DNA of 64,000 nucleotides from Halorubellus salinus (GTDB taxonomy: Archaea > Halobacteriota > Halobacteria > Halobacteriales > Natrialbaceae), in NCBI RefSeq assembly GCF_020567525.1, contig NZ_JAJCVI010000003.1, forward strand, positions 434,001 to 498,000. Reading direction: 5' to 3'. Shown here piece by piece: positions 51,894-61,018 of this stretch. Positions within the stretch are counted from its first letter, which is position 1; each line of letters opens with the position of its first letter. The notes below the pieces were generated by a model, which was not told where the DNA came from, made no database searches, and saw only the letters and a list, made by a program, of their open reading frames with translations. The position numbers were made by a program, and so were the translations under genes.

Positions 51894-53612
51894 ATGGAGA
51901 TGAGTCCGTACACGAGTCAGGGGTATGGAGTTCTAGTGGTCCCGAGTGACACTTCCCGCCGTGATGTCTTTCGACGAATCGCTCAACGCCCACACGTCGA
52001 TTGGCCGGCCTACGACTCGACGCCACTGTACGACCAAAGTTCACTGACAGCGCTCACAGAGGATATCCGGACCGTCTCGGGGATCTGGTTCGAACACAGC
52101 GCTCACAACTCGGCCGAGGGGTTCGTCTGTCAGTATCCACTATCATACGTGGAGTTCAATCCCCACGACCAGTACTCTGGTCCGACTCGATACGAGATGC
52201 CACAGCTCTTCAGGGCGTTCCTGCTGAAAGAGATACACGGCTGGAGCCACGAAACCGCGCTTGTCGAGTATCTCCGGCAGCACCCGGGACCCCGTCACTC
52301 GCTCGGGTTCGACTCCCTCCCCGACCAGTCGACACTCTGGCGCAGTTGGAACAAGCGCTTCAGTGCTGACTTCCGTGAGGCAGTCGAGAGGACGGCGCGG
52401 ACGATTCTCATCAACGCACAGAATGCCGGTGTTGCGATTCCTCGTGACCCAGAACGGAAGCTCCAGTACCACAACGACGAATCTAGTGCGACCGATCCGG
52501 ACGAACAGACTGTTTTGGAAGAAGCAGCGAAGATCAGCGATCACGTCAGTCGCGTCGTCTTTCCTGCATTCTCGCTGGACCGTGGTGAGAGCTGTGAAAT
52601 CCACGAGAACGCGTACTGGGATTTACAAACGTATCTCGGACTTCGCGAGCGATTGGCTGCAAACGAAGGGGCTCGCAGTTTCGTCTACGAATCGACTCGA
52701 GGTCGGACGCCGTTGGGGCACGCCCATCGCGAGCACATCCGCGACCTCTCGATTGAACAGGTGCGAGAGATATACCGGCAGGCCATCACTCGGCTCCTGA
52801 ACGAAGTTGCGGAGACAGAGCAGTTCTTTCGAGCGGGGATCGTCGCAATCGACATTACCGAAGCTGACCCGTTCACCGGCGATAGAACTGGTCACGAAGA
52901 CGAGATCATCGGCACGAAGGAGAAGACCGACGAGTACGCTTACCAGTGGGCGACAGTCCAATTAGTCGGCAACGCTGTCCCGATCGTGCTTGACGCGCGG
53001 CCAGTTCGGAAGGGTGAGTCTCGCTTAGAAATCGTCGAGGATCTCTTGGATTCGGCTGAAGACCTTGTTCACGTCGACAACGTGCTGATGGGCCGGGAGT
53101 TCGATAGCCAGCACGTCCTGGAGACGATCAGCCAGCGTGGACTCTCATACGTCGTCCCAAAACGGATGCAGACGAGCGAGAAAGCCCAGGCGAAACGGTT
53201 GCTCCAGCGAGACCAAGACCGATACGAGACCTCCCGGAAGCTCCACCTCGGCAAGAATGAGTGGCACGAAACGACGCTGATCTACCGCCGGAAAGAAGAC
53301 TCCGAGCACGACGACCACCGGCAGTACTCGGTGTTCATGACGAATTGCGGGAGTGGGCACCTTACTGAGTACGGGTATCGATGGGAGATCGAGAGCGGCT
53401 ACAGGTCGATAAAGCGGTTCATGGGGGCGACGACGTCGAAGGATTTCGGGCTTCGATTCTTCTACTTCGCCTTTGCCTGTCTGCTGTACTCGATCTGGCG
53501 AGCAGTCGATTTGCTAGTACAGGTCGAGTTGACCGATGAATATGGACATTCGCCGATCGTGACGGCCGACAACACGCTCACGCTGTTGAAGAAGGAAACC
53601 GGAATCGGATAG
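51894..53612 (+). CDS. IS4-type (YREK) transposase, probably inactive
   Basis: 572-aa DDE transposase. It has the first catalytic Asp in VAIDITEADP and the YREK signature Y-x2-R-x3-E-x6-K in YGYRWEIESGYRSIK. At the second catalytic position, where the sister gene reads VLCDREFDS, it has VLMGREFDS: the Asp is Gly (codon 53091-53093, GGC). A GAC-to-GGC change explains it, and it should abolish activity. The frame is otherwise intact. It lies 90 nt after the heme-type protein gene. Confidence 0.8.
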   Translation: MEMSPYTSQGYGVLVVPSDTSRRDVFRRIAQRPHVDWPAYDSTPLYDQSSLTALTEDIRTVSGIWFEHSAHNSAEGFVCQYPLSYVEFNPHDQYSGPTRYEMPQLFRAFLLKEIHGWSHETALVEYLRQHPGPRHSLGFDSLPDQSTLWRSWNKRFSADFREAVERTARTILINAQNAGVAIPRDPERKLQYHNDESSATDPDEQTVLEEAAKISDHVSRVVFPAFSLDRGESCEIHENAYWDLQTYLGLRERLAANEGARSFVYESTRGRTPLGHAHREHIRDLSIEQVREIYRQAITRLLNEVAETEQFFRAGIVAIDITEADPFTGDRTGHEDEIIGTKEKTDEYAYQWATVQLVGNAVPIVLDARPVRKGESRLEIVEDLLDSAEDLVHVDNVLMGREFDSQHVLETISQRGLSYVVPKRMQTSEKAQAKRLLQRDQDRYETSRKLHLGKNEWHETTLIYRRKEDSEHDDHRQYSVFMTNCGSGHLTEYGYRWEIESGYRSIKRFMGATTSKDFGLRFFYFAFACLLYSIWRAVDLLVQVELTDEYGHSPIVTADNTLTLLKKETGIG

Positions 53613-53700
53613 CGAGGATCTCCATCCGTGGTAGCGCGGCGTCTGAGTGGCTACACTACCCGCGGTCTCGGGGACGCTCCGAATTGGCTGGTAATCCAAC
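51894..53700 (+). mobile_element. insertion sequence, IS4-like (ends approximate)
   Basis: Element around the transposase gene. The right end probably lies near AATTGGCTGGTAATCC (about 53682-53698), because a matching AATCCGCTGGTAAT lies behind the second transposase at 57587-57600. A clear matching left terminal repeat was not found, so boundaries are tentative. Confidence 0.45.
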
Positions 53701-53814
53701 AATAATGCCCAGTCAGGAAGCGATCTGAATCAGTTTCTGCTCATCGATTCAGCTGAAACTACGCATCACAGCCCTGCTAAACCTGGTGTAGTCTCAACTT
53801 CACAGCCTCGGAGG

Positions 53815-54369
53815 ATGGTATCGATGCGTGCCTTCTGTTTTCTGCGATCCAATAAACCCGGTCAAGAGCCACCATATCAATATAGAGATTCGCATCAGGA
53901 ACAATCAGCAAATCCTCACGCTCACTCGATAGTTACGTCCGAATCCGTTCGTGATCGACTGTTGATTGGTGAACAGCACCACGAGTCAACGGATATTCGA
54001 CCCACAACTAGCCTATCCTCCGAAACTGTGGACTCCACGAGTAGACTCGGGCATCTGTTCGAGGCGGACCGTCAGCACCTCGAGAGCATCTTCGGCGAGG
54101 AGTGTCAGGACCACATCACGCCCTACGGCGCGAACAAGCCCCTATCGACGCTCGCTGACGCACGATAAGATCGACCGGAGCCGATCGAGGACAGCGAGCC
54201 GTACCCGGTGTGCGGCGATTTAATCGTGAACCGGTATGAGGTAATGCAGTGGTTCGACGGCGAGTCCCAGGAGGCATAGAAGGTCTGTGCAGTCCACTTC
54301 CGAGACCACTCAGTCGTGCCCTTCGATGATGACTGCGTCGAGAACCCCGGTGAGGCCGATGGCGAGTAA
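53815..54369 (+). pseudogene. gene broken by two in-frame stops (zinc-knuckle-like protein)
   Basis: One reading frame continues through TAA (54166-54168) and TAG (54277-54279) to TAA (54367-54369). The three parts read as one protein: HLFEADRQHLESIFGEECQDH before the first stop, DSEPYPVCGDLIVNRYEVMQW between stops, and KVCAVHFRDHSVVPFDDDC after. YPVCG looks like a decayed CPxCG zinc knuckle (Cys to Tyr). No frameshift is needed, so nonsense decay is likely. The N-terminal 55 residues are unlike the rest and may not be original. Confidence 0.6.
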
Positions 54370-54607
54370 CGGCGTCTACCAGTCGACGCTGGACACAGTC
54401 GGAGTCATGCGGAACGTGACTCCTAGGACTCGCAAATCTCTCCCGGTCGTGACGGTGTTCACGGTTGCAGTGATGTTTGTCGAGTACCACCAGTGATTCA
54501 CAGCCGTACTATCGCAATCTTCCGTATCTGTCCCCTGGAATGTATGAACACCAATAGAAATTACCAAAAGGTATATTAGGTGGGGTGCGTGTGGTACTAA
54601 TGCAGTT
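54370..54607. other. remnant sequence upstream of the AT-rich gene
   Basis: A minus-strand frame here reads WWYSTNITATVNTVTTGRDL and then stops at TAG; it looks protein-like but has no start and may be the tail of a lost gene. GGTATATTAGG near 54571-54581 is a probable TATA box for the next gene. Confidence 0.3.
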
Positions 54608-55261
54608 ATGACAAACGAGAATACAAATAACGAAAACAGAAATAGCAACGATGGAGAAAATGCTAATAGTGCAATTTCAAGGAGGTCGGCTCTGAGAAAG
54701 GCAGGTGGTTTAGCAGTCGGACTCGGAATCCTGGGCACTCAGAAGACAAAGGCGCTTGAACAAGATCGGCAATATTCGGTCCCAGAAAACAATACGAGCA
54801 CTATAACAACTACAGAATCATCACTACCAGATGGTGATGGTGACGGCTCTGGGGGCGTGAGCACAGAAGCGATGACAAGTGCTTCGAGTAAATTTAGCCC
54901 GTATTCGATTACAACGTCAGAAACTGCAGTTTTGAACAGTACGTGGGAGTTCGCCAGTCCGGTCCCAGGGAACAACTATCAATTAGACATTATTATCCAC
55001 GCAAACCATATCTATCCTCCCCAAACCGTGTCAACGAATTTGGGAGCGGGGGGCATCAACAAGGATTGGGAGTACCGCTCAAGCAGCCCGATCGGCCCTG
55101 CATTCCATTGGCAGTGGAAAGGATGGGTGGCAGACGGGATGGGGGCAAGCAGATATGTTGATGCAGAAATAACACCCTTAGAAGCTGGAGAAGTTCAGGC
55201 GAACACGGGAACGTTCTGGCCATATCAAGACTGGGCGGTTGGATATTTGACAATAGAATGA
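54608..55261 (+). CDS. AT-rich Tat-secreted protein of unknown function
   Basis: 217-aa protein with a twin-arginine signal (SRRSALRKAGGLAVGLGIL) after an Asn-rich N-terminus, then a Thr/Ser/Gly-rich stretch with DGDGDGSGG and a C-terminal domain rich in aromatic residues (HANHIYPPQTV, AFHWQWKGWVADG). No family recognised. Codon use (AAT, AAA, ATA frequent) differs sharply from neighbours, which suggests recent transfer with the flanking IS elements. Probably a secreted effector, bacteriocin-like or surface protein, but nothing decides this. Confidence 0.65.
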   Translation: MTNENTNNENRNSNDGENANSAISRRSALRKAGGLAVGLGILGTQKTKALEQDRQYSVPENNTSTITTTESSLPDGDGDGSGGVSTEAMTSASSKFSPYSITTSETAVLNSTWEFASPVPGNNYQLDIIIHANHIYPPQTVSTNLGAGGINKDWEYRSSSPIGPAFHWQWKGWVADGMGASRYVDAEITPLEAGEVQANTGTFWPYQDWAVGYLTIE

Positions 55262-55288
55262 AGGCTGTTCGAGCCTGATAATATTATC

Positions 55289-55513
55289 ATGCCCACTCTA
55301 AGCCTCACTCAAAGACGACTGCGAATACTGCAAGGAACCGCGCTAATCTTCTCCGTCATCGGGATGACCGTATTCGTCTCAAACGGAAAGCCTATCTTCG
55401 CAGTAGTAGTTGGAGGAATCGGATTCGGTATCCTTTCGTTCATCCCAATCGGAATCATACTGCTCCTCTACTGGGCAGTGAGCGAACCGAAACCGACACC
55501 ATCCCCAAAATAG
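55289..55513 (+). CDS. small two-helix membrane protein next to the Tat protein
   Basis: 74-aa protein: basic start (SLTQRRLRILQG), helices ALIFSVIGMTVFVS and FAVVVGGIGFGILSFIPIGIILLLYWAV, then a short Pro-rich tail. It follows the Tat-secreted gene by 27 nt and shares its low GC, so the two probably moved together and may act together, e.g. as immunity or anchoring partner (inference from position only). Confidence 0.55.
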   Translation: MPTLSLTQRRLRILQGTALIFSVIGMTVFVSNGKPIFAVVVGGIGFGILSFIPIGIILLLYWAVSEPKPTPSPK

Positions 55514-55863
55514 TTGGCATAGGTAATCGAGGGCTCTGAAACGGTTGACCCCGAATTCTCCACTTCCTCTGTGGTGAGCGACAGCCGGTACGCTAAGAAG
55601 CTCGTCGCGAGTGACGTCGTCGGCTTCCTCGTTGCACTCGTAACCACGAATACGTTCGTACACTCTCCGATATCAGAGTGCCCGTCCTCGCCGTCTCCAC
55701 TATAGCCGTGAAGAAAGGGGTGCGTAATCGTTGAGTTCGTACTCCATATCGATGGTCTGTAGAGTAGGGGTGTGAAGGCAATCGTCGGCCCAACCCATCC
55801 TCTCCAGTGATTGCGGTCGCTGTGGGAACCCAAAACACGTGATTTGTCTGATTGGCTTGTTGG
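55514..55863. other. intergenic region, possible IS left flank
   Basis: TTGGCATAGGTAATCG at 55513-55528 shares GGCATA with the complement of the right end at 57587-57606 and may mark the left end of the second IS. A 44-codon GTG frame at 55571-55705 (DSRYAKKLVASDVVGFLVAL) is coding-like but unrecognised. Confidence 0.3.
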
Positions 55864-57477
55864 ATGGCGATTATGACCTGTCCTGAACGACTGTTGACCG
55901 ATGCGTACATTGTCGGGGTGAAGCTCAGAACTGCACTCGACAGTGACCAATCACTTTGGACCGCCCTTCGACAGTTGGCGGGGCCGTTCGATTTACTGGA
56001 TGACGGCTATCCAGAGTGGCACCCCGCACCCCACTCCTTCGAGGGGATGCTGCGGTTGTTTCTCTACCGTGAGCTCACAGGCGAGAGCTATCGCGGGCTA
56101 TCAAAGTATCCTGAACTTGCCAGCGTGTTCGGCCTCGAGAAGATTCCCGATGAATCGGTACTCTCGAGAACTTGGCGTAACCGCTTCGACGACGCCACCA
56201 GGGAGTTCGTCACCACAGCCGCACACTACGTAATCAAAGAGATCCACGACCGCGACATCCTCGTGCCCGAGGCCCGACGCAAAGCGGAGGTCGTGACCCC
56301 AGACAAAGACCCGAGTGCGCTCCCGGACGAGCCGGCCGAGGACGACCCACGCGAGTTCACTACCGAGCAGATCCAGCGGACAACCCGACTCGCTCGTGAC
56401 CACGGCTTCGACGGATTCGACTCCGGTCGTGCTGGGAACGCCACCTACGAGGACACCCGATTCTTCGAGTTACAAACGTTCATGGGGATGGTCGGCTGTG
56501 GCACGCCCCAGGGCGCCAACCGGTTTCAATATCGTCACAGATCGGTGGACAGTCCTCATGGCGACACGCACCTCAGAGCAGTCAAACAGTTCGACCCCGA
56601 GACGTTGATAGAGGGGTTCGACACGGCAATCGAGCGACTCATCTCGGTCATCGAGTCTGAAGCGTCGTTCCGCCGGCCTGTGACGGCCGCGATTGATATC
56701 ACGACTATCCCGTACTACGGCGACGTCGAGGGAATGTCGATGGTCAGCGGCACGAAAGAAACTGACGTCAGGGCGTTCAAATTCGCGACGTTGTCGATTA
56801 TCGGCCAGAACATCCCGCTGGTCTTGGGAGTAGAGCCGATTCGGGAGAGCTCGGAGTGGGATAAGAATCCGCCAAACAAGATTCATCGTGTCGTCCGACG
56901 TCTGGTAAAACGAGCCCAGGAACACGTCCCAATCGAGAGCGTGCTGTGTGACCGTGAATTCGACTCACAGCGCGTGTTTCAAACGCTGTCGAACCTCGGC
57001 GTGAACTACCTCATCCCAAAGCGAATCAACAGCGCCGAAGGGGAGGTCATCGAGACGATGGAAACAGATGGCGAAGCGGTCGCTGTTGAGACAGCTTCCG
57101 TCCACGTCGAAGCTGGAAACCACCAGATACGGTTCCTGTACGTACCCTCAACGAAAGGCGATGGCACAGCTGTCTTCGCGACGAATCTCAGGGTGGGCCC
57201 AGATGAAGCAGAAACGGTCTGTCGACGATACAGTCGGCGCTGGCAGATCGAGAACGAGTACAAATCGATCAAGCACGACTTCCTCGCGAAGACTTCCTCG
57301 AAGGATTACAGGGTGCGGCTGTTCTACTTCGTGTTCGCCGTGCTGCTGTACAATATCTGGCGACTCACCGATTTCCTGCTGAAAGCGGATGTTGATGGCC
57401 CGATGGACTACGCACCCGTTTTAACTGCAAGCGAATGTGTCGAAATCGTCGTCTCAGTGCTGATTCCACCCGACTGA
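55864..57477 (+). CDS. IS4-type (YREK) transposase, catalytic residues intact
   Basis: 537-aa DDE transposase: first Asp in AAIDITTIPYYGD, second Asp in VLCDREFDSQRV (codon 56950-56952), and YREK in YSRRWQIENEYKSIK. Full length, no frameshift, so it may be active. ATG 55864 chosen; ATG 55873 is an alternative. It is related to but clearly diverged from the gene at 51894 (different N-terminal region). Confidence 0.88.
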   Translation: MAIMTCPERLLTDAYIVGVKLRTALDSDQSLWTALRQLAGPFDLLDDGYPEWHPAPHSFEGMLRLFLYRELTGESYRGLSKYPELASVFGLEKIPDESVLSRTWRNRFDDATREFVTTAAHYVIKEIHDRDILVPEARRKAEVVTPDKDPSALPDEPAEDDPREFTTEQIQRTTRLARDHGFDGFDSGRAGNATYEDTRFFELQTFMGMVGCGTPQGANRFQYRHRSVDSPHGDTHLRAVKQFDPETLIEGFDTAIERLISVIESEASFRRPVTAAIDITTIPYYGDVEGMSMVSGTKETDVRAFKFATLSIIGQNIPLVLGVEPIRESSEWDKNPPNKIHRVVRRLVKRAQEHVPIESVLCDREFDSQRVFQTLSNLGVNYLIPKRINSAEGEVIETMETDGEAVAVETASVHVEAGNHQIRFLYVPSTKGDGTAVFATNLRVGPDEAETVCRRYSRRWQIENEYKSIKHDFLAKTSSKDYRVRLFYFVFAVLLYNIWRLTDFLLKADVDGPMDYAPVLTASECVEIVVSVLIPPD

Positions 57478-57606
57478 CGGACTCAACCCAGCTGGGTCCG
57501 CTCTCCCGGAGTGGGAACACTGTTCAGCACTCTCAAAACCCAGCTGCTATCTCACACTCTTTCGACAGGTGTCTTCAAGAGCATTCAATCCGCTGGTAAT
57601 ATGCCG
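55864..57606 (+). mobile_element. insertion sequence, IS4-like (ends approximate)
   Basis: Second element; right end inferred from AATCCGCTGGTAATATGCC at 57587-57605, similar to the sequence behind the first transposase. Left end unresolved, possibly at 55513. Together the two IS bracket the pseudogene and the Tat-protein pair, in direct orientation. Confidence 0.5.
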
Positions 57607-57984
57607 AAGAGAATTACATACTGGCGGAGATTTTAGCGGAAACTAGACTATACTCCGAAACTCTGCAACTTCCACAAACCCGATTTGCTATCGCATTATA
57701 TGGTTTATACACTACCGCATCCGCGGAATACGGCCGCTACGAGGTCTCTGGTGGCCATTCCCTGGATTCGACTGCCACTTTCGCTTTGTACAGAAAGAGC
57801 AAGTGATTAACGTGGTGTGGTCGCCTGCTGGCACCGCGATTCGCTTCGCTCCCGGAGAACCGGGCTTCCAGCCGGGTGCGCGACGATTCTCGCCTGGGCA
57901 TGGCCCACCGTCGGGTCCGCTTGACGGCGAATCGGCCCGAGCCGTTCGGAAAGGTCTATGGGAGCGCCGACCCAGGCAACTGGC
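57607..57984. other. intergenic region right of the mobile island
   Basis: AT-rich at first (TTATATGGTTTATACACTACC, about 57697-57717, TATA-like) and then returning to host GC. No gene supported; no tRNA cloverleaf could be found that would explain an integration site. Confidence 0.35.
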
Positions 57985-58230
57985 ATGGACGAACGCGACA
58001 TCGCGGAGCTCATCGAGGCCGGTATCCCCGAAGCGAGCGCGTCCGTGACGCGACCACGTGGGCCCGACGACGACGACCACTTCGCCGCCACCGTCGTCTC
58101 CCCGGCGTTCGAGGGGGAGACCGTGGTCGCCCAACACGAGATGGTGTACGATGCCCTCGGCGAGCACATGACGACCGACATCCACGCTATCGAACTGACG
58201 ACGCGCACGCCCGACCAGGTCGAGGACTGA
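57985..58230 (+). CDS. BolA-family protein
   Basis: 81-aa BolA-like protein (DERDIAELIEAGIPEASASVTRP... HFAATVVSPAFEGETVVAQHEMVYDALGEHM...IHAIELTTRTPDQ), with the class II KH-like fold pattern and the helix containing the conserved H before IELT. BolA proteins pair with monothiol glutaredoxins to share a [2Fe-2S] cluster, and such a gene follows at 58373. Confidence 0.88.
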   Translation: MDERDIAELIEAGIPEASASVTRPRGPDDDDHFAATVVSPAFEGETVVAQHEMVYDALGEHMTTDIHAIELTTRTPDQVED

Positions 58231-58372
58231 CCGGCGTCGAACGCACCGCCAGTCCTCGCAGCGACCGCTTCGAGCCAGTCCGCCCTCTACGCGGCTCGAA
58301 TCGGGCTTCCACGCTCTTTCGGTCGATTCCAGCGACGCAAGCCATATGGGTCCGGCAGCCCGATGGTCAGGT

Positions 58373-58714
58373 ATGCCATTCGACCCCGAGACGGACCTGG
58401 CGCCCGAGGACGTGCAAGCGACCGTCGACGACGCCATCGCGGAGAACGACGTGGTGCTGTTCATGAAGGGGAACGAGTTGATGCCCCAGTGCGGGTACTC
58501 GAAGAAGGCGCTCGCGTTGATCCAGCGTCATCGCGACGAGTACGAGACCGTCGACGTCCTCCCGGCGCTCGACGAGTTCCGCGAGGCGCTCGAATCTCAC
58601 AGTGGCTGGGAGACGATCCCGCAGACGTTCGTCGACGGCGAGTTCGTCGGCGGGAGCGACGTCCTGGAGCAACTCGAGGACGACGGTGACCTCGCGGCGA
58701 CGCTCGACGCGTAA
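58373..58714 (+). CDS. monothiol glutaredoxin (Grx4/GrxD type)
   Basis: 113-aa glutaredoxin: FMKGNELMPQCGYSKKAL (monothiol CGYS, one catalytic Cys), WETIPQTFVDGEFVGGSDVLEQLEDDGDL (TIP-type cis-Pro and GG glutathione-binding region). Role: Fe-S cluster carriage and delivery. Next to bolA, as often seen for functional BolA-Grx4 pairs. Haloarchaea use gamma-glutamylcysteine rather than glutathione, so the cluster ligand may differ. Confidence 0.9.
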   Translation: MPFDPETDLAPEDVQATVDDAIAENDVVLFMKGNELMPQCGYSKKALALIQRHRDEYETVDVLPALDEFREALESHSGWETIPQTFVDGEFVGGSDVLEQLEDDGDLAATLDA

Positions 58715-58771
58715 CTGCAACCAGTCTTTTCTATCGCTCTCCTCGTTCGACGTCCGCCAGCGAGAGCATCG

Positions 58772-59803
58772 TCACTGCTGTGGATCGAGCACGAAGAGCG
58801 TGCCGCCTCGGGCGGCTCCGGGAGCGTCCACGCGTTCGACGCTAACGACGTAGTCGGTTCCCGTGAGCGGGTCGTCGAGGGTGAGGCCTTCGGCGGCTTC
58901 CGGGTTGCGTTCGTAGCGGTCCCGAAGCGACGACTGCTCGGCGAACGCGTCGTCGACGTCGGTTCCGGGTGCCTGGTCGGCGTCGACGCCGAGGACGGCG
59001 GCGGCCGGGACGTTCAGGGCGACGAGCGTGTCGGTGTCGTCGACGAGGAACGCCGGGTCCTCGCGGTCGCCGAGGCCGACCTCGGCGGCGAGGGGGCTGT
59101 CGTCGACGAGCGAGTACCGGTACGCGCCGACGACGATGGCGACGGCACTCACCGCGAACATGATCGGCGTCAGGTCCAGCGAGAGGATGCCTCCGGCGCT
59201 CAGTGCGAGGTAGGCGGCGTTCCCGACGGTCGGGACGACGACGGCGACGAGCATCGAGACGACCTGCCCGCGGTGGGCGGTGGACGCACCGAACAGGCCC
59301 TTGAGGACGAGGCCGGCGCCGACGAACAGGATGAGGTACGCGAACGCGGCGTGCGCGAAGAACCCGACGCCCCACGCGCCGAACTCGATGACCTCGGAGC
59401 CGGTGCCGGTCGCGCCCGTCCGTTCGACGGACGTCCAGATGAGGTCAGTGCGGAACCACGCGATGGCGTTCACGGCGACCGCTTCGAGGAAGAGGACGGC
59501 GAGCAGCGGGCGTCGGATCCAGTGCTCTCGCCCGGTGTACTCGAGCGCGAACAGGAACCACCCGATGGGAACGAACGTGATACCGACGTACGTGAGCTTC
59601 GACGCGACGAGCGCCACCTCGAAGCTGAAGGAGACGGTGTAGACGAACGTGACGACGAGCCACACGAGCGAGGCACCGAGCAGGAGCAGTAGTGGTCGGC
59701 CGCCCGGGCGACTTGCCCGGTCGAGGACGACGTAGAGCGCACCCATGGTCGCGAGTATCGCGACGACGAGCGTGACCTGGTAGGCGAGCGTCGGGATGAG
59801 CAT
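58772..59803 (-). CDS. 7TM sensor (histidine-kinase N-terminal type) with PAS-like domain and no kinase
   Basis: 343-aa protein. Residues 1-215 form seven helices of the His_kinase_N_7TM type (YQVTLVVAILATMGALYVVL... IMFAVSAVAIVVGAYRY); residues about 230-340 form a PAS-like segment (DPAFLVDDTDTLVALNVPAAAVLG... YVVSVERVD...GTLFVLDP). The chain ends there; no dimerisation or ATPase domain follows. It may signal through an unlinked partner or be a truncated sensor. Confidence 0.8.
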   Translation of the reverse strand: MLIPTLAYQVTLVVAILATMGALYVVLDRASRPGGRPLLLLLGASLVWLVVTFVYTVSFSFEVALVASKLTYVGITFVPIGWFLFALEYTGREHWIRRPLLAVLFLEAVAVNAIAWFRTDLIWTSVERTGATGTGSEVIEFGAWGVGFFAHAAFAYLILFVGAGLVLKGLFGASTAHRGQVVSMLVAVVVPTVGNAAYLALSAGGILSLDLTPIMFAVSAVAIVVGAYRYSLVDDSPLAAEVGLGDREDPAFLVDDTDTLVALNVPAAAVLGVDADQAPGTDVDDAFAEQSSLRDRYERNPEAAEGLTLDDPLTGTDYVVSVERVDAPGAARGGTLFVLDPQQ

Positions 59804-59920
59804 GGACTTTCATGCTGTTTACTCTTTGAAAACCACTATGGCCGAATCGGACGCTCATTCAAGTGGGTCGCGTCGGGATTCGGTCGACGCGGCGGTCGAC
59901 GCGAGCGCTCGCGGTGGTCG

Positions 59921-60931
59921 CTACTCGTCGACGGCGACGAGCTGTTTCCCGACGTTGTCGCCGTCGAAGAGGCCGAGGAACGCGTCGGGTGCGTTCTCGA
60001 GCCCCTCCGTCACGGTCTCGCGGTACTGGATGGTGCCGTCGCCGACCCAGCCGGCGAGCTGTCGGGTCGCTTGCTCGAAGCGCGCCTGGAAGTCGTTCAC
60101 GAGGAAACCCTCGACCTGCGCGCGGGACTCGATGAGCGCGGGGAGCTTGCGCGGCCCGGTCGGTATCTCGGTGGCGTTGTAGAGCGATATCTGGCCGCAG
60201 ACGGCGACCCGTGCGTCGACGTTCAGTCGCTGGAAGACGGCGTCCGTGATAGGGCCGCCGACGTTGTCGAAGTACGCGTCCACGCCGCCGGGTGCGGCGT
60301 CGTCGAGCGCTTCGCGATAGTCGTCGGTCTGCTTGTAGTTGATGGCGGCGTCGAACCCGAGGTCGTCCTCGAGGAACGCGACCTTCTCGTCGCTTCCGGC
60401 GAACCCGACGACGCGAGCCCCGGCTTCCTTCGCTATCTGGCCGGCGACGCTCCCGACGGCGCCGGCGGCGCCGGTGACGACGAACGTGTCACCGGGTTTG
60501 ACGTTCGCGACCTCGCGCGTCCCGAAGTACGCGGTGCGGCCGGGCATCCCGAGGACGCCGAGCGCGGTCGAGACCGGGCCGAGGTCCGGGTCGACCTGCG
60601 TCAGGGAGGCGGCGTTCGCGACCGTGTAGTCGGCCCATTCGAGGTTCCCGACGACCACGTCGCCTTCCTCGTACCCCGTGCCGTTCTCGGCGACGACGTC
60701 GCCGACGACGCCGCCCTGGAGGGGGTCGCCGACGTCCCACGCTTCGGCGTACGAGTCGCCGGCGTTCATCCGGTCGCGCATGTAGGGGTCGACTGAGAGG
60801 TAGCGCGTCTCGACGACGACCTCGCCCGGGCCGGGTTCGGGGACGTCGGTCTCGACGAGTTCGAACGTGTCGCGGTCGGGGACGCCGGTCGGTCGCTTCG
60901 CGAGGACGAACTGGCGGTTGGTGTCTGTCAC
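59921..60931 (-). CDS. zinc-independent NADP-dependent MDR oxidoreductase (CurA/PtgR-like)
   Basis: 336-aa medium-chain dehydrogenase/reductase: VDPYMRDRMN near the N-terminus (substrate-pocket signature of leukotriene B4 dehydrogenase/prostaglandin reductase-like enzymes), NADP-binding VTGAAGAVGSVAGQIAKEAGARVVGFAGSDEK and YFDNVGG. Reduces activated C=C bonds of enones with NADPH; physiological substrate unknown. GTG start. Confidence 0.9.
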   Translation of the reverse strand: MTDTNRQFVLAKRPTGVPDRDTFELVETDVPEPGPGEVVVETRYLSVDPYMRDRMNAGDSYAEAWDVGDPLQGGVVGDVVAENGTGYEEGDVVVGNLEWADYTVANAASLTQVDPDLGPVSTALGVLGMPGRTAYFGTREVANVKPGDTFVVTGAAGAVGSVAGQIAKEAGARVVGFAGSDEKVAFLEDDLGFDAAINYKQTDDYREALDDAAPGGVDAYFDNVGGPITDAVFQRLNVDARVAVCGQISLYNATEIPTGPRKLPALIESRAQVEGFLVNDFQARFEQATRQLAGWVGDGTIQYRETVTEGLENAPDAFLGLFDGDNVGKQLVAVDE

Positions 60932-61018
60932 GGCTGTCGCTCGGGGCTGGTGCCGTAATGCGATTGGGGTCGCGGAAGGTCGCTCGGAGAGTGGAGGTCG
61001 GTCGGGGAGCTATCGTGG

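Noticed and set aside
57710-57830. Possible tRNA-like GATTCGAC segment at the right edge of the mobile island
   Set aside because: I could not build paired acceptor, anticodon and T arms; the T-stem bases do not pair.
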